Shown: positions 17,476 through 26,796 of the stretch, in pieces | Layout of the letters: each line of letters starts with the position of its first letter | How positions within the stretch are numbered: position 1 is the stretch's first letter | DNA from: Neobacillus sp. PS3-12 | Lineage (GTDB): Bacteria > Bacillota > Bacilli > Bacillales > Cytobacillaceae | Assembly (NCBI RefSeq): GCF_030915385.1 | Contig: NZ_CP133268.1 | Span: 4,686,001-4,750,000 of the forward strand | Direction of reading: 5' to 3' | Length of the DNA stretch: 64,000 nucleotides | The notes under the pieces: generated by a model | What the model saw: the letters and a program-made list of their open reading frames with translations, nothing else | The model's database searches: none | Told to the model about the DNA's origin: nothing | Position numbers and translations under genes: made by a program

Positions 17476-17626
17476 AAACAGGAACCCCACTTATAAATAA
17501 GTAGGGAACATGGAAAACAGTAAATCAAATGGCAATTAGCTTGTAAAAATCGCATACAGATCGTGCATTTATTAAGGAATTTAGTCCAATATAAAAAATA
17601 GTAAACAGATAGAAGGAGTTTTGAGT

Positions 17627-19078
17627 ATGACAACATTTCAGGAAATGGGCATTAGTGAACCCATTATAAGAGCGATTACGGATATGGGATTTGAAGAAGC
17701 ATCTCCTATTCAAGAGAAAGCCATTCCCATAGTCTTAATGGGGAAGGACATTATTGGTCAAGCACAAACAGGGACAGGAAAGACGGCTGCCTTCGCCATA
17801 CCGATCTTGGAGAAAGTGGATACGAGCAAAAAATATGTTCAGGCGATTGCAATTGCACCGACAAGAGAATTGGCTATTCAGGTTTCAGAAGAGATCAATC
17901 GACTGTCAAAATACATGGGCATAACCTCTCTCCCTATTTATGGAGGGCAGTCTATAGATCGCCAAATCAAGGCATTAAAAAAGGGACCTCATATTATTAC
18001 GGGAACACCCGGAAGACTTTTGGACCACATTCAACGTAAAACGTTGAAGTTAGACCGGATCTCAATGGTGGTTTTGGATGAAGCTGATGAAATGTTAGAT
18101 ATGGGCTTTCTGGAGGATATCGAACGAATCCTAAAAGAGACCCCTGAAGAAAAACAAACCTTGCTCTTCTCTGCAACCATGCCAAAGCCGATTCAAAATC
18201 TTGCGGAAAGGTTTATGAACGATCCACAGTTAGTAAAGATGAAAGCGAAAGAAGTTACCGCTCCAACTGTAAAGCAAATTTATTATGAGGTTAATGAACG
18301 GGATAAATTTGAAGTGCTTTGCCGTCTGCTAGACGTAGATAACCCAGAATTAGCCGTGATTTTTGGAAGAACAAAAAGACGCGTGGATGAATTAAGTGAT
18401 GCCTTGAATAAAAGAGGGTATCTTGCTGATGGGTTGCACGGAGATTTAAATCAACGACAGCGAGATGTTGTGATGAATAAATTTCGTGAGGGGAACATTG
18501 ACATTTTAGTTGCGACCGATGTGGCTGCGAGGGGAATTGATGTTTCAGGGGTTACCCACGTCTACAATTTTGACATTCCTCAAGACCCAGAAAGTTATGT
18601 TCACCGAATCGGCAGAACGGGTCGAGCAGGTAAAACGGGGTTAGCTATTACATTTGCTACACCGAGGGAAGTAGGACAGATTCACAGTATTGAAAAAGCC
18701 TCGAAAGGGCATATCCAGCGTAAATCAATACCGACGGTAGCAGAGGCAAGGGAGTCTATACAAAGAGTCGCAGTAGAAAAGATGATTCAAATGGTTGAAG
18801 AGGAGCAGTACACACACTTTAAATATGCAGCAGGGGAATTGCTCGATCAGTACGATTCGATCGCGTTAGTTTCAGTAGCCTTGAAATTGTTGACCAATGA
18901 ACAGATGGATGTTCCTGTTAAGTTAACTTCCGAGACACCCCGATATGCCAATAAGAAAATTAAGGTACAAGAGAAATCAAAGAGAAACTATAAAGGGAAT
19001 AGGGAATTAGGGGGAAAGGGAGTCAATAGCAACCGTAAAAAGACTTCCGTGACCTCTCGAAAAAAGAAAGAATTATGA
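17627..19078 (+). CDS. DEAD-box RNA helicase (CshA/DeaD-like)
   Basis: A 483-residue ATP-dependent RNA helicase with all core motifs: Q-motif with FEEASPIQEKAIP, motif I AQTGTGKT, Ia PTRELAIQ, Ib TPGR, II DEAD, III SAT, and in the second RecA domain ATDVAARGID and HRIGRTGRAG. The C-terminal tail (about 430-483) is rich in Lys and Arg, as in Bacillus CshA and its relatives that bind RNA or the degradosome. ATG 17627 is chosen for spacing from AGAAGGAG; the TTG at 17621 is too close. Role in RNA turnover, ribosome assembly and cold growth is inferred from the family. Confidence 0.94.
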   Translation: MTTFQEMGISEPIIRAITDMGFEEASPIQEKAIPIVLMGKDIIGQAQTGTGKTAAFAIPILEKVDTSKKYVQAIAIAPTRELAIQVSEEINRLSKYMGITSLPIYGGQSIDRQIKALKKGPHIITGTPGRLLDHIQRKTLKLDRISMVVLDEADEMLDMGFLEDIERILKETPEEKQTLLFSATMPKPIQNLAERFMNDPQLVKMKAKEVTAPTVKQIYYEVNERDKFEVLCRLLDVDNPELAVIFGRTKRRVDELSDALNKRGYLADGLHGDLNQRQRDVVMNKFREGNIDILVATDVAARGIDVSGVTHVYNFDIPQDPESYVHRIGRTGRAGKTGLAITFATPREVGQIHSIEKASKGHIQRKSIPTVAEARESIQRVAVEKMIQMVEEEQYTHFKYAAGELLDQYDSIALVSVALKLLTNEQMDVPVKLTSETPRYANKKIKVQEKSKRNYKGNRELGGKGVNSNRKKTSVTSRKKKEL

Positions 19079-19179
19079 TATAAACAAGGATGCATTCATT
19101 GATATGCTCGAAAAAAAACACATATTGCCTAAATCTGTTTAATAAGCGACCTCAGGGTTACTTATTTTAATGTCATAAA

Positions 19180-19225
19180 AAAGCACCTCCTTAAATGATA
19201 GATTTATCATACCAGGAGGTGCTGT
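19180..19225 (-). terminator. Hairpin in the 19.08-19.57 kb intergenic region
   Basis: AGCACCTCCT and AGGAGGTGCT enclose a second small palindrome TGATA..TATCA. Read on the minus strand it is followed by TTTTTT, yet no minus-strand gene is visible nearby. The arms contain a full Shine-Dalgarno sequence and its complement. Confidence 0.5.
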
Positions 19226-19278
19226 TCTATTTATATGCGTTGTTTGAATACGGGCTTACAAATGGTAAACCAAGTGTA

Positions 19279-19306
19279 GGTTTCCAGACCAGGAAACCAT
19301 TTTTAA
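19279..19306 (+). terminator. Rho-independent terminator
   Basis: GGTTTCC and GGAAACC around AGACCA, then ATTTTTAATTT. Confidence 0.6.
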
Positions 19307-19332
19307 TTTCATTTACATGCGTGCCAGGTCAG

Positions 19333-19361
19333 GTGGGTTCGATTCCCACGCAGTCCCGCCA
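19333..19361 (+). other. tRNA 3'-end fragment with eight-base acceptor half (tRNA-Sec-like)
   Basis: T arm GTGGG-TTCGATT-CCCAC, then GCAGTCCC, a G discriminator and CCA. Eight acceptor bases instead of seven is the tRNA-Sec arrangement. No matching 5' half GGGACTGC lies upstream, so this is a fragment, perhaps a remnant or an attachment-site-like duplicate. A similar fragment lies at 49924-49952. A hairpin CGCAC..GTGCG with a T-run follows near 19388-19415. Confidence 0.5.
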
Positions 19362-19571
19362 AATATTGATACTATTGCATATTTAAACGCACAGTTATTT
19401 TTTCATTCGTGCGGTTTTATTGGTGTTTTTTCGGTAGACTTATGGAGACCGATGTTCGCTCTCTTTTAGTCGTCGTAGATTCTCATCAAATATATTCTCT
19501 GTAGTCTACTTGACCTTAAACCTCCCTTATTGATGTAAAGCACGTATTTCCTGACTTTCTTTGAGTGTGGG

Positions 19572-19829
19572 GTGTTGAGAAAGTATCTTGCTGAAAAGAT
19601 CGAGACTTATCTTTTTATTCAGCTACCTAAGCCAAGTGAGTATCCAAATGTTTTAAAAATTTCTGCTGGAGATTACTGGTGTATCCAAAACAACGGCTGG
19701 TCTACTGATTCTGCTACTGAAATTTTTAGTGAGGAATGGATATCTGATGACGAGTTTTTTGTCACCGAATCTGAAACTATTTTTCATTTTTTTCTAATGA
19801 ACATTCACCTTCCAAAATCCTTTTTTTAA
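19572..19829 (+). CDS. Small hypothetical protein
   Basis: Possible 85-residue acidic, aromatic-rich protein with a GTG start at 19572 and a GTGGG-type ribosome site. I do not recognise it. It has no signal peptide or membrane segment. It stands alone between tRNA-like debris and the Liv operon, so it may be a degraded gene. Confidence 0.3.
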   Translation: MLRKYLAEKIETYLFIQLPKPSEYPNVLKISAGDYWCIQNNGWSTDSATEIFSEEWISDDEFFVTESETIFHFFLMNIHLPKSFF

Positions 19830-19897
19830 AAAATTGTTTATTAACGAACCTAAAACACTTCACTAATCAGATATTAGGTAAAAATAAGTGAAATAAT

Positions 19898-19908
19898 CGA
19901 ATCGAAAG
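19898..19908. promoter_or_regulatory. Candidate activator site shared with the regulator gene
   Basis: CGAATCGAAAG, about 115 bases before the sigma-54 promoter of the Liv operon. The same 11-mer occurs inverted at 29651-29661, just upstream of the sigma-54 activator gene that ends this cluster. Further GAATCG half-sites lie nearby (19921, 19936). Confidence 0.35.
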
Positions 19909-20013
19909 CAAATAAATGTGAATCGGTTTCAATTCGGTGATTTCGAAATGTTCAATTAAATACGCAATGTATTACCTGAAAATTTAGAAAATAGCGAAAA
20001 ATTCCAAACTTAT

Positions 20014-20030
20014 TTGGCACGATTTTTGCA
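20014..20030 (+). promoter_or_regulatory. Sigma-54 (-24/-12) promoter of the Liv-type operon
   Basis: TTGGCACGATTTTTGCA, an exact match to TTGGCAC-N5-TTGC, 28 bases before the first start codon of the operon. Confidence 0.92.
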
Positions 20031-20057
20031 ATATGTTAGGTAAAGGGAGGAGATAAA

Positions 20058-21230
20058 ATGTTGAGAAACAAGAAAATTAAGTTTAGTTTAGCACTACTTT
20101 TCACTTTTGTATTGTGTGTAATGACAGCTTGTCAAAGTAGCAGCACAACAAGCGGTAAAAGCGAAAAAGGCGGACCTATTAAAATTGGTGCTGCTTTCCC
20201 ATTAACTGGGGGATCAGCCTATCAAGGAAAAAGTTTCAAGCAAGCCATAGACTTAGCCACAAAGGAAATTAATGATAAGGGGGGCGTTCTTAATCGTAAA
20301 ATTGAAGTTCAATTTGAAGACGATAAGGGTGTACCTGCCGAGGGTGTTAACGTTGTACAAAAACTTATTACACAAGATCGAGTTTCAGCTATTTTAGGAG
20401 ATTTTAACTCTTCAGTTACACTTGCTGTCCGTGGGATTACTCAACAAAATAAAGTGGTACAAATAACACCTGGCTCTACAGCAGATGATATCACAAGCCC
20501 TGGCCATCCATATATGTTTAGAAATTTGATGCCAAATAATGCACAGGGACCTGCAATAGCAAAATATGCAACAGAAAAGCTAGGCATTAAGAAGGTAGCC
20601 ATTTTGGCTGAAAATACAGATTATGGGCATTCCGGAGTTGATAATTATAAGAAAACTGCAGAAAAGCTTGGAGCAAAAGTAATAGATATCGAATATTACA
20701 ATCTCGGTGATAAAGATTTTACTGCCCAGCTAACAAAAATTAAGAATCTTCATCCAGATGGAATATTTATTCCCGGTTTAATTACTGAAGGTGCTCAAAT
20801 TCTTAAAGAGGCAGCTAATTTAGGCATTAAAACGCAATGGTTAGGCCTGGGAGGCTTTACAAATGATACATTTTATAAGCTGTCAGAAGGTGCTGCAGAG
20901 GGAATGGTTCACGTAAGTTATTTTGAACCGGGTGCATACAATTATTTCCCAGATTCAAAAAGCTTTGTGGAAAATTACAAAAAAGCATATGGCGTGAATC
21001 CTGATATGTACGCAGCAAGCGGGTATGAAGCGATGTATATTCTTGCTGATGCAATTAAAAAAGCAGGTTCCGATGACAGAGAAGCAATTAAGAAGGCAAT
21101 GGCTAAATTAAAAGATTTACCAGGTGTTACAGGTCCAACGACGTTCGATCAGAATGGACAAGCCAAAAAGAAAATGCTATTTGTAAAAGTTCATAACGGT
21201 ACACGTGTTCCGATCGGGGAATCGAAGTAA
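20058..21230 (+). CDS. ABC transporter substrate-binding lipoprotein (LivJ/HAAT family)
   Basis: A 390-residue periplasmic-binding-protein-like lipoprotein. Signal peptide with lipobox VMTAC (Cys about residue 25), then a Ser/Thr linker, then a type-I fold beginning IKIGAAFPLTGGSAYQGKSF, typical of the branched-chain amino acid/amide (HAAT) family. AGGGAGGAG precedes the ATG. It opens a five-gene import operon (binding protein, two permeases, two ATPases). The family also covers amides and urea, and the downstream hydrolases suggest an amide or ureido compound rather than a branched-chain amino acid. Confidence 0.92.
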   Translation: MLRNKKIKFSLALLFTFVLCVMTACQSSSTTSGKSEKGGPIKIGAAFPLTGGSAYQGKSFKQAIDLATKEINDKGGVLNRKIEVQFEDDKGVPAEGVNVVQKLITQDRVSAILGDFNSSVTLAVRGITQQNKVVQITPGSTADDITSPGHPYMFRNLMPNNAQGPAIAKYATEKLGIKKVAILAENTDYGHSGVDNYKKTAEKLGAKVIDIEYYNLGDKDFTAQLTKIKNLHPDGIFIPGLITEGAQILKEAANLGIKTQWLGLGGFTNDTFYKLSEGAAEGMVHVSYFEPGAYNYFPDSKSFVENYKKAYGVNPDMYAASGYEAMYILADAIKKAGSDDREAIKKAMAKLKDLPGVTGPTTFDQNGQAKKKMLFVKVHNGTRVPIGESK

Positions 21231-21288
21231 CTTTATTTAGGTGGGATTCATAATGGGTCTCACCTTAATTAAAAAAAGGAGGCAAATC

Positions 21289-22165
21289 ATGATAGAGCTT
21301 TTGCAGCAAACAATAAATGGACTTGTACTGGGAAGCAGTTATGTATTAATCGCTTTAGGATTGACCATGATCTTTGGGATGTTGAATATCCTAAATTTTG
21401 CTCATGGTGAACTGTTAATGGTAGGTGCATTTGTCACTCTTGGAATTGCTACGGGATTAAACATACCTTACTTGGCTGCCATCTTTATTGCCATGGTTGT
21501 TGTTGGGGTTCTTGGATTAGTTCTGGAACGCGTAGCATTTCGGCCGTTGCGAAAATCCGATGGTATTAATTTGCTTGTAACATCCCTCGCTGTTTCTATT
21601 CTTTTACAAAATTTAATGCAAATTATTGTTGGTCCAGGACCCTCATAATATCGTCTCTCCCTTTTCAAAAATTAATTTTAATTTAGGCGGAGTTACTATT
21701 AACGGTCACCGACTATTTATCTTCATTTTTTCTTTTATCATAATCTCTATCCTCTATTTTGTTATTCAGCGGACGAAAATTGGTATCGCAATGAGGGCTT
21801 GTGCATTTGATATGGAAACTGCACAGTTAATGGGCATTAAAGCAACCACTGTTATCGTTACCACCTTTGCAATAGGTTCAGCTTTGGCAGCATCCGCAGG
21901 TGCACTCCTTGCTCCGATCTTTAGCGTGTATCCCACAATGGGAGTAATGAGTACAATGAAGGCGTTTGTAGTTGTACTGCTTGGAGGCGTTGGGAATATT
22001 CCAGGAGCCATTGTAGGCGGGTTAATCATTGGATTGGTAGAAACCTATGCGGCAGGTTATATCTCTTCGGAGTATAAAGATGTATTCGCCTTTGTCATCA
22101 TGATCCTTATTTTATTATTTAAGCCAGAAGGACTATTTGGAAAAAATGTACAGGAGAAGGTATGA
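21289..22165 (+). pseudogene. LivH-type ABC permease, interrupted by a one-base frameshift
   Basis: The first frame (ATG 21289, after AAGGAGG) encodes QQTINGLVLGSSYVLIALGL through IIVGPGPS and stops at 21648. The second frame continues DPHNIVSPFSKINF.. to the stop at 22165. Removing one G at 21637-21638 joins them as IIVGPDPHNI, as in LivH proteins of about 290 residues with eight membrane segments. The rest of the operon is intact, so an assembly error is as likely as a mutation. Its stop overlaps the ATG of the next permease. Confidence 0.85.
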
Positions 22166-23166
22166 TGAAAACTAAACTAATTTCCTATCTATGCGGTCTA
22201 ATAGTATTGTTCTTTGTTCCGGTTTTATTTCCAAATGATTATTTTATCCATATCCTTGTTGTCGGTGGGATTAATATTTTACTTGTACTTAGCTTAAATA
22301 TCATTGCCGGCTTTACTGGCCAAATTTCCCTTGGGCACGCAGCCTTCTACGGGATCGGAGCTTATGCATCAGCCATTTTATCCATGAAAGGAACTCCTGT
22401 TTATCTCTCAATTTTGTGCGGGGCCTTAATCGCCGGATTGATCGGATTTTTGATTGGTTACCCATTCTTAAGGCTGCGCGGTCACTTCTTTGGGATCGGT
22501 ACTTTGGGATTTGGTGTCATTGTCTATCTGGTATTAAATAACTGGACAGAGCTTACCAATGGGCCAATGGGATTAAGCGGCATACCTGCACCGGAGGCAA
22601 TTGGAGCGATCGATTTTACTTCAAAAGCACATTACTATTACTTAGGCTTGATCTTGATTTTACTCATTGTTTATATCTCCAATCGAATGAAATCGACAAA
22701 GATGGGCCGTGCCTTATTAGCCATTCGTACAGATGAAATTACCGCAAGTGCCATGGGAATTAATGTGGCCTATTACAAAGTATTGGCGTTTATATGGAGT
22801 GCAGCCATCGCCGGGTTAGCAGGGGCACTGTATGGTTGTTTCATCCAGTTTTTAAGCCCTGAAACCTTTAATTTATCGATGTCCATTAACATACTTTTAA
22901 TGTTACTGATTGGTGGTATAGGCAGCGTATTAGGCTCTGTCCTTGGTGGATTATTTATAACCCTGTTAACGGAATACTTACGGCCCTTCGCTGAATATCA
23001 GATGCTCATCTATTCGATTTTAATTATTATTATTGTTACATTTGCCCCTAAAGGCTTAAATGGCCTGATTGTAAAAACAAAAGGTATTTTCACCTCTAAA
23101 TTAAAAGGAGTAGCAGTAGAAGTAGAAGGAGGCAATGCCAATGAGCCAGTACATCCTACAAACTGA
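22162..23166 (+). CDS. LivM-type ABC transporter permease
   Basis: A 334-residue inner-membrane permease with about ten hydrophobic segments. GFTGQISLGHAAFYGIGAYA is the LivM signature, and the EAA-like cytoplasmic loop lies near MGRALLAIRTDEITASAMGIN. Translationally coupled to the upstream permease (ATGA overlap) and overlapping the next ATPase by 26 bases, so the operon is very compact. It pairs with the LivH-like protein to form the pore. Confidence 0.93.
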   Translation: MMKTKLISYLCGLIVLFFVPVLFPNDYFIHILVVGGINILLVLSLNIIAGFTGQISLGHAAFYGIGAYASAILSMKGTPVYLSILCGALIAGLIGFLIGYPFLRLRGHFFGIGTLGFGVIVYLVLNNWTELTNGPMGLSGIPAPEAIGAIDFTSKAHYYYLGLILILLIVYISNRMKSTKMGRALLAIRTDEITASAMGINVAYYKVLAFIWSAAIAGLAGALYGCFIQFLSPETFNLSMSINILLMLLIGGIGSVLGSVLGGLFITLLTEYLRPFAEYQMLIYSILIIIIVTFAPKGLNGLIVKTKGIFTSKLKGVAVEVEGGNANEPVHPTN

Positions 23167-23923
23167 CCAGTTATCAATCAAATTTGGTGGAATTGTTGCA
23201 GTTAACCAAGTTAGTCTTTCTGTTAAGCCTGGAATTATATTTGGATTAATCGGCCCAAATGGTGCAGGTAAAACAACCATGTTTAATTTACTGACCGGAA
23301 TTTATAAACCAACTGAGGGTAAGATCTTCTTTAAAGGTGAAGACATTACAGCATTAGGCCCTCATAAGGTTTCTGCCCTTGGCATTTCTCGAACGTTTCA
23401 AAATATACGATTATTAAAGGATCATACCGTGTTTGAAAATATTATGTTGGCCTCACATACCAGCCTTTCATATAAATTTATCGACGCACTTTTCTATTCC
23501 AAAAAATATAAATCAGAAGAATACGAAAAAAAGAAATTTGTTAACGAGCTTCTTGAAAAATATGAAATGACACATCTTAAAGAACTGAATGCAAATGATC
23601 TGCCACAAGGAATTCAGCGGAAAATTGAAATTGTTCGGGCGATCGCAACCGGTGCCGAGCTTATTTTCCTTGATGAACCTGCAGCTGGTTTGAATCCTGT
23701 GGAAACAGATGAGTTGATGGATTTAGTCAAAAAATTGAAAGAAGAAGGCAAAACCATTTTCTTAATTGAACATGATATGAAATTAGTAAAAGGAATTTGT
23801 GATGAAATTACAGTTTTAAACTTTGGTAAAAAGATAGATCAGGGAACATATGAAAAAGTAATATCCAATTCGGAAGTTGTTGAGGCGTACTTGGGAAGGA
23901 GGAAACAACATGCTCACGGTTAA
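23141..23923 (+). CDS. LivG-type ABC transporter ATPase
   Basis: A 260-residue ATPase with Walker A GPNGAGKT, Walker B ELIFLDEPAAGL and the H-loop IEHDMK. The signature segment reads NDLPQGIQRKIEIVRA, a weak version of LSGG-Q as common in LivG. ATG 23141 is chosen because GGAGG is eight bases upstream; the ATG at 23135 is too close. It overlaps both neighbours. Confidence 0.93.
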   Translation: MSQYILQTDQLSIKFGGIVAVNQVSLSVKPGIIFGLIGPNGAGKTTMFNLLTGIYKPTEGKIFFKGEDITALGPHKVSALGISRTFQNIRLLKDHTVFENIMLASHTSLSYKFIDALFYSKKYKSEEYEKKKFVNELLEKYEMTHLKELNANDLPQGIQRKIEIVRAIATGAELIFLDEPAAGLNPVETDELMDLVKKLKEEGKTIFLIEHDMKLVKGICDEITVLNFGKKIDQGTYEKVISNSEVVEAYLGRRKQHAHG

Positions 23924-24614
23924 AAACCTTCAAGTAAATTACGGAAGTGTCCAAGCATTAAAGGATATTTCGATTGAAGTCAAACAAGGAGAAATTGTAA
24001 CACTGATTGGTTCAAATGGAGCAGGTAAATCAACCTTACTCAAAACAATTTCTGGCCTTATTCGTCCAAAGCAAGGAAGCATTACATTTGAAGGAAAAGA
24101 CCTTACTAGCATTCCTCCTGAAAAAATTGTCAGTATTGGAATTTCTCATGTCCCGGAAGGGAGAAAAATTTTTAGCGGAATGACCGTTATGGAGAATTTA
24201 AGAATTGGTGCTTATCAAAGAAAAGATAAAAAAGGGATCGAAAAGGATCTGGAGGAGGTCTTCTCGCTCTTCCCAATATTAAAAGACCGAAAGAATCAAG
24301 ATGCGGGAACATTATCTGGCGGGGAGCAGCAAATGCTGGCAATTAGCCGCGCTCTGCTTGCAAAACCTAAGCTAATCATTCTCGATGAACCTTCATTAGG
24401 GTTAGCTCCCGTTATTATTGACAAGGTTTTTGAATTTATTGAAAAAATTAGAGATACAGGGATTACGATTTTGTTAGTTGAACAAAATGCTAATCTTGCC
24501 TTAGAAGTTTCTGAGCGTGCCTATGTACTCGAAACAGGAGAAATTAAACTTACAGGCAAATCTTCGGAACTATTGAAGGACGAGCAAATTATGAAAGCAT
24601 ACTTAGGCTCATAA
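23910..24614 (+). CDS. LivF-type ABC transporter ATPase
   Basis: A 234-residue ATPase, the shorter of the pair, with Walker A GSNGAGKS, signature LSGGEQQMLAISRALL, Walker B LIILDEPSLGLAP and the switch His replaced by Gln-Asn context (LLVEQNANLA) as usual in LivF. ATG 23910 follows GGAGG and lies inside the end of the previous gene. It completes the importer; the hydrolase genes follow within 45 bases. Confidence 0.93.
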   Translation: MLTVKNLQVNYGSVQALKDISIEVKQGEIVTLIGSNGAGKSTLLKTISGLIRPKQGSITFEGKDLTSIPPEKIVSIGISHVPEGRKIFSGMTVMENLRIGAYQRKDKKGIEKDLEEVFSLFPILKDRKNQDAGTLSGGEQQMLAISRALLAKPKLIILDEPSLGLAPVIIDKVFEFIEKIRDTGITILLVEQNANLALEVSERAYVLETGEIKLTGKSSELLKDEQIMKAYLGS

Positions 24615-24654
24615 AATGAATCTTTTACAAAAGTTTTCGAAAGGGTGAAAAGAG

Positions 24655-25506
24655 ATGGGAATTGTAAAAGTGGCAGTGGTTCAGATGGATCCCAAGCTGA
24701 GAGAAAATCAAGAGAACCTTCAGAAAACAGTTTCGTTTGTAAACGAGGCTGGCAACAATGGTGTTAATCTCATTGTTTTTCCAGAATGTTCCTTAACGGG
24801 ATATTGCTTTGAAAGCAGAGAAGATGCCCAAAATCATGCCCTTACTGTTGGAGCTGAATGGAACGTACAATTAATTGCTGAAGTAAAAAAATTCAATTGT
24901 ACCATTGTTGTTGGCCTAGTTGAAGGTGATGGTGAACATCTTTATAATTCCGCACTTGTGATTGGTCCAAATGGTAATCTTGGTATTTATAGAAAATCCC
25001 ATCTTTCGGAATTGGGTGTTGATAATTTTATCGAAACAGACGATCAACCATATTCCTTAATCGAAACTGAATTTGGAAAACTCGGGGTTTTAATTTGTTA
25101 CGATCTGCGCTTTCCCGAGTTTGCAAGGATTTTGTCCCTGCAAGGTGCAGATGTTTTAGTACACATCACCAATTTACCATTGACCGGGTCATCACAGGTA
25201 GACATTTTACTGCCTGCAAGGGCAGCTGAAAACCATGTTTATGTTCTTTCTTCCGATCGTGTGGGTGCGGAGCAGGGATATCAATTTTTGGGTCGTAGTA
25301 CGATTTATGATGTAGATGGAAAAGTATTGGAAGAAGCAAATGATCAGGACGAAATGATCATCTATGCGGATTTGGATTTCAATAAACCAAAAGAGAAAGA
25401 TGTCTTTTATCCGCCTGAACCTGGAAAACCGGGAAATCACACGAATAAATTATTTAAATCAAGAAGACCTGAACTATATTCCTCATTAACAAATAAATAT
25501 GAATAA
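24655..25506 (+). CDS. Carbon-nitrogen hydrolase (nitrilase superfamily)
   Basis: A 283-residue amidase-type enzyme with the Glu-Lys-Cys triad: FPECSLTGY (Glu), YRKSHL (Lys) and LICYDLRFPE (Cys). Length fits aliphatic amidases and N-carbamoyl amino acid or beta-ureidopropionase-like members. It hydrolyses a C-N amide bond in the cytoplasm. Directly after an amide/amino-acid-type importer and before an M20 carbamoylase, it probably acts on the imported compound or a breakdown product. The exact substrate cannot be read from sequence. Confidence 0.9.
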   Translation: MGIVKVAVVQMDPKLRENQENLQKTVSFVNEAGNNGVNLIVFPECSLTGYCFESREDAQNHALTVGAEWNVQLIAEVKKFNCTIVVGLVEGDGEHLYNSALVIGPNGNLGIYRKSHLSELGVDNFIETDDQPYSLIETEFGKLGVLICYDLRFPEFARILSLQGADVLVHITNLPLTGSSQVDILLPARAAENHVYVLSSDRVGAEQGYQFLGRSTIYDVDGKVLEEANDQDEMIIYADLDFNKPKEKDVFYPPEPGKPGNHTNKLFKSRRPELYSSLTNKYE

Positions 25507-25520
25507 CAGAAGGTGAGCAC

Positions 25521-26753
25521 TTGTTGACTTTAACGGTAGATCATAAACGACTTTTGCAATCTATTAAAGCAAGTTCAATCATTGGAGCAACCCAAAACGG
25601 TGGGTTAAACAGATTGGCCTTATCTGATGAGGACAAGGTAATGCGAGATTTTTTCAAACAGTGGATGGAAAAAGAGGGACTACAAATAAGATTTGATGAC
25701 TTTGGAAATATGTATGGCCGAAGAGAAGGTATAAACAGCGATCATTCGGCAGTTTTAATTGGTTCTCATTTAGATACTCAACCGAACGGCGGGAAATTTG
25801 ATGGTGTATTAGGCGTTTTAGCAGCACTTGAGGTAATCCGCGTATTAAATGAGAACGACATAAAAACAAAACGTCCCATTGAGATTGTTAACTTCACAAA
25901 TGAGGAAGGTGCCCGCTTTGAGCCCCCTATGCTCGGATCAGGCGGAATTGCTAATATTTTTTCAAGGGACTTTATTTATTCTGTTCAAGATAAGGATGGA
26001 AAATCTTTTGGTGCGGAATTAGAAAAGACAGGATATTTAGGGACAGAAACAAATCGGGCAAACGATATCTACCGTTATGTAGAATTACACATTGAGCAAG
26101 GTCCTGTACTTGAAAATCATCGGACAAATATTGGCGCTGTAACGGGTATTCAAGGAATGACTTGGCTTGAGGTGAGAATATCCGGTCACTCAGCCCATGC
26201 CGGAACTACACCATTATTAATGAGAAAAGATGCTTTATTGTTCTCCAGTAAAATGATTTCATTAATTCATGAGATCACTGCCCAAATTGATCCACATTGT
26301 CTTGTTACAATTGGCAGGATCTCAGCATCCCCAGGAGCAGTTAATTGTGTGGCCGGTGAAGTAGTCTTTTCGGTTGATGTGCGCCATGAGGAAGACTCCA
26401 TTCGGGATAGAGCGGTGGAAGTGATCCGTGAAACCCTTAGTACACTTGCTGCAAGCGAAGACTTCGGAATTACCATAAGTGAATTGTGGGAAATCAAAAC
26501 AAGCCATTTCTCTGAAGATATCATTAGCCTCATTGAAGACGCTGCAAAAGAACGTCATTATTCATGTGAGCGAATTATCAGCGGCGCAGCGCATGATGCG
26601 AAGTATATGAATCATATTGTTCCTTCTGGAATGATTTTTGTTCCAAGCGTTGATGGAAAAAGCCACTGTGAAGACGAACTGACACTTGATGAGGATCTAA
26701 TAAATGGTGCAAACATTCTGCTTGATGTTACTTTGTCTTTGACACAAAAGTAA
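25521..26753 (+). CDS. Zn-dependent carbamoylase/allantoate amidohydrolase family (M20)
   Basis: A 410-residue metal-dependent hydrolase of the N-carbamoyl-L-amino acid hydrolase/allantoate amidohydrolase group. Metal and catalytic motifs: GSHLDTQPNGGKFDGVLGVLAA, NFTNEEGARF, LHIEQGPVLE and the dimer-domain GHSAHAGTTP. TTG start (25521 or 25524) after AAGGTGAG. The group removes carbamoyl groups from ureido acids, releasing CO2 and NH3, which fits nitrogen scavenging from ureides, hydantoins or pyrimidine breakdown. Confidence 0.9.
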   Translation: MLTLTVDHKRLLQSIKASSIIGATQNGGLNRLALSDEDKVMRDFFKQWMEKEGLQIRFDDFGNMYGRREGINSDHSAVLIGSHLDTQPNGGKFDGVLGVLAALEVIRVLNENDIKTKRPIEIVNFTNEEGARFEPPMLGSGGIANIFSRDFIYSVQDKDGKSFGAELEKTGYLGTETNRANDIYRYVELHIEQGPVLENHRTNIGAVTGIQGMTWLEVRISGHSAHAGTTPLLMRKDALLFSSKMISLIHEITAQIDPHCLVTIGRISASPGAVNCVAGEVVFSVDVRHEEDSIRDRAVEVIRETLSTLAASEDFGITISELWEIKTSHFSEDIISLIEDAAKERHYSCERIISGAAHDAKYMNHIVPSGMIFVPSVDGKSHCEDELTLDEDLINGANILLDVTLSLTQK

Positions 26754-26796
26754 TTGGTATATTGTGAGATATTCTACTTACTAAGGAGGGGAAATA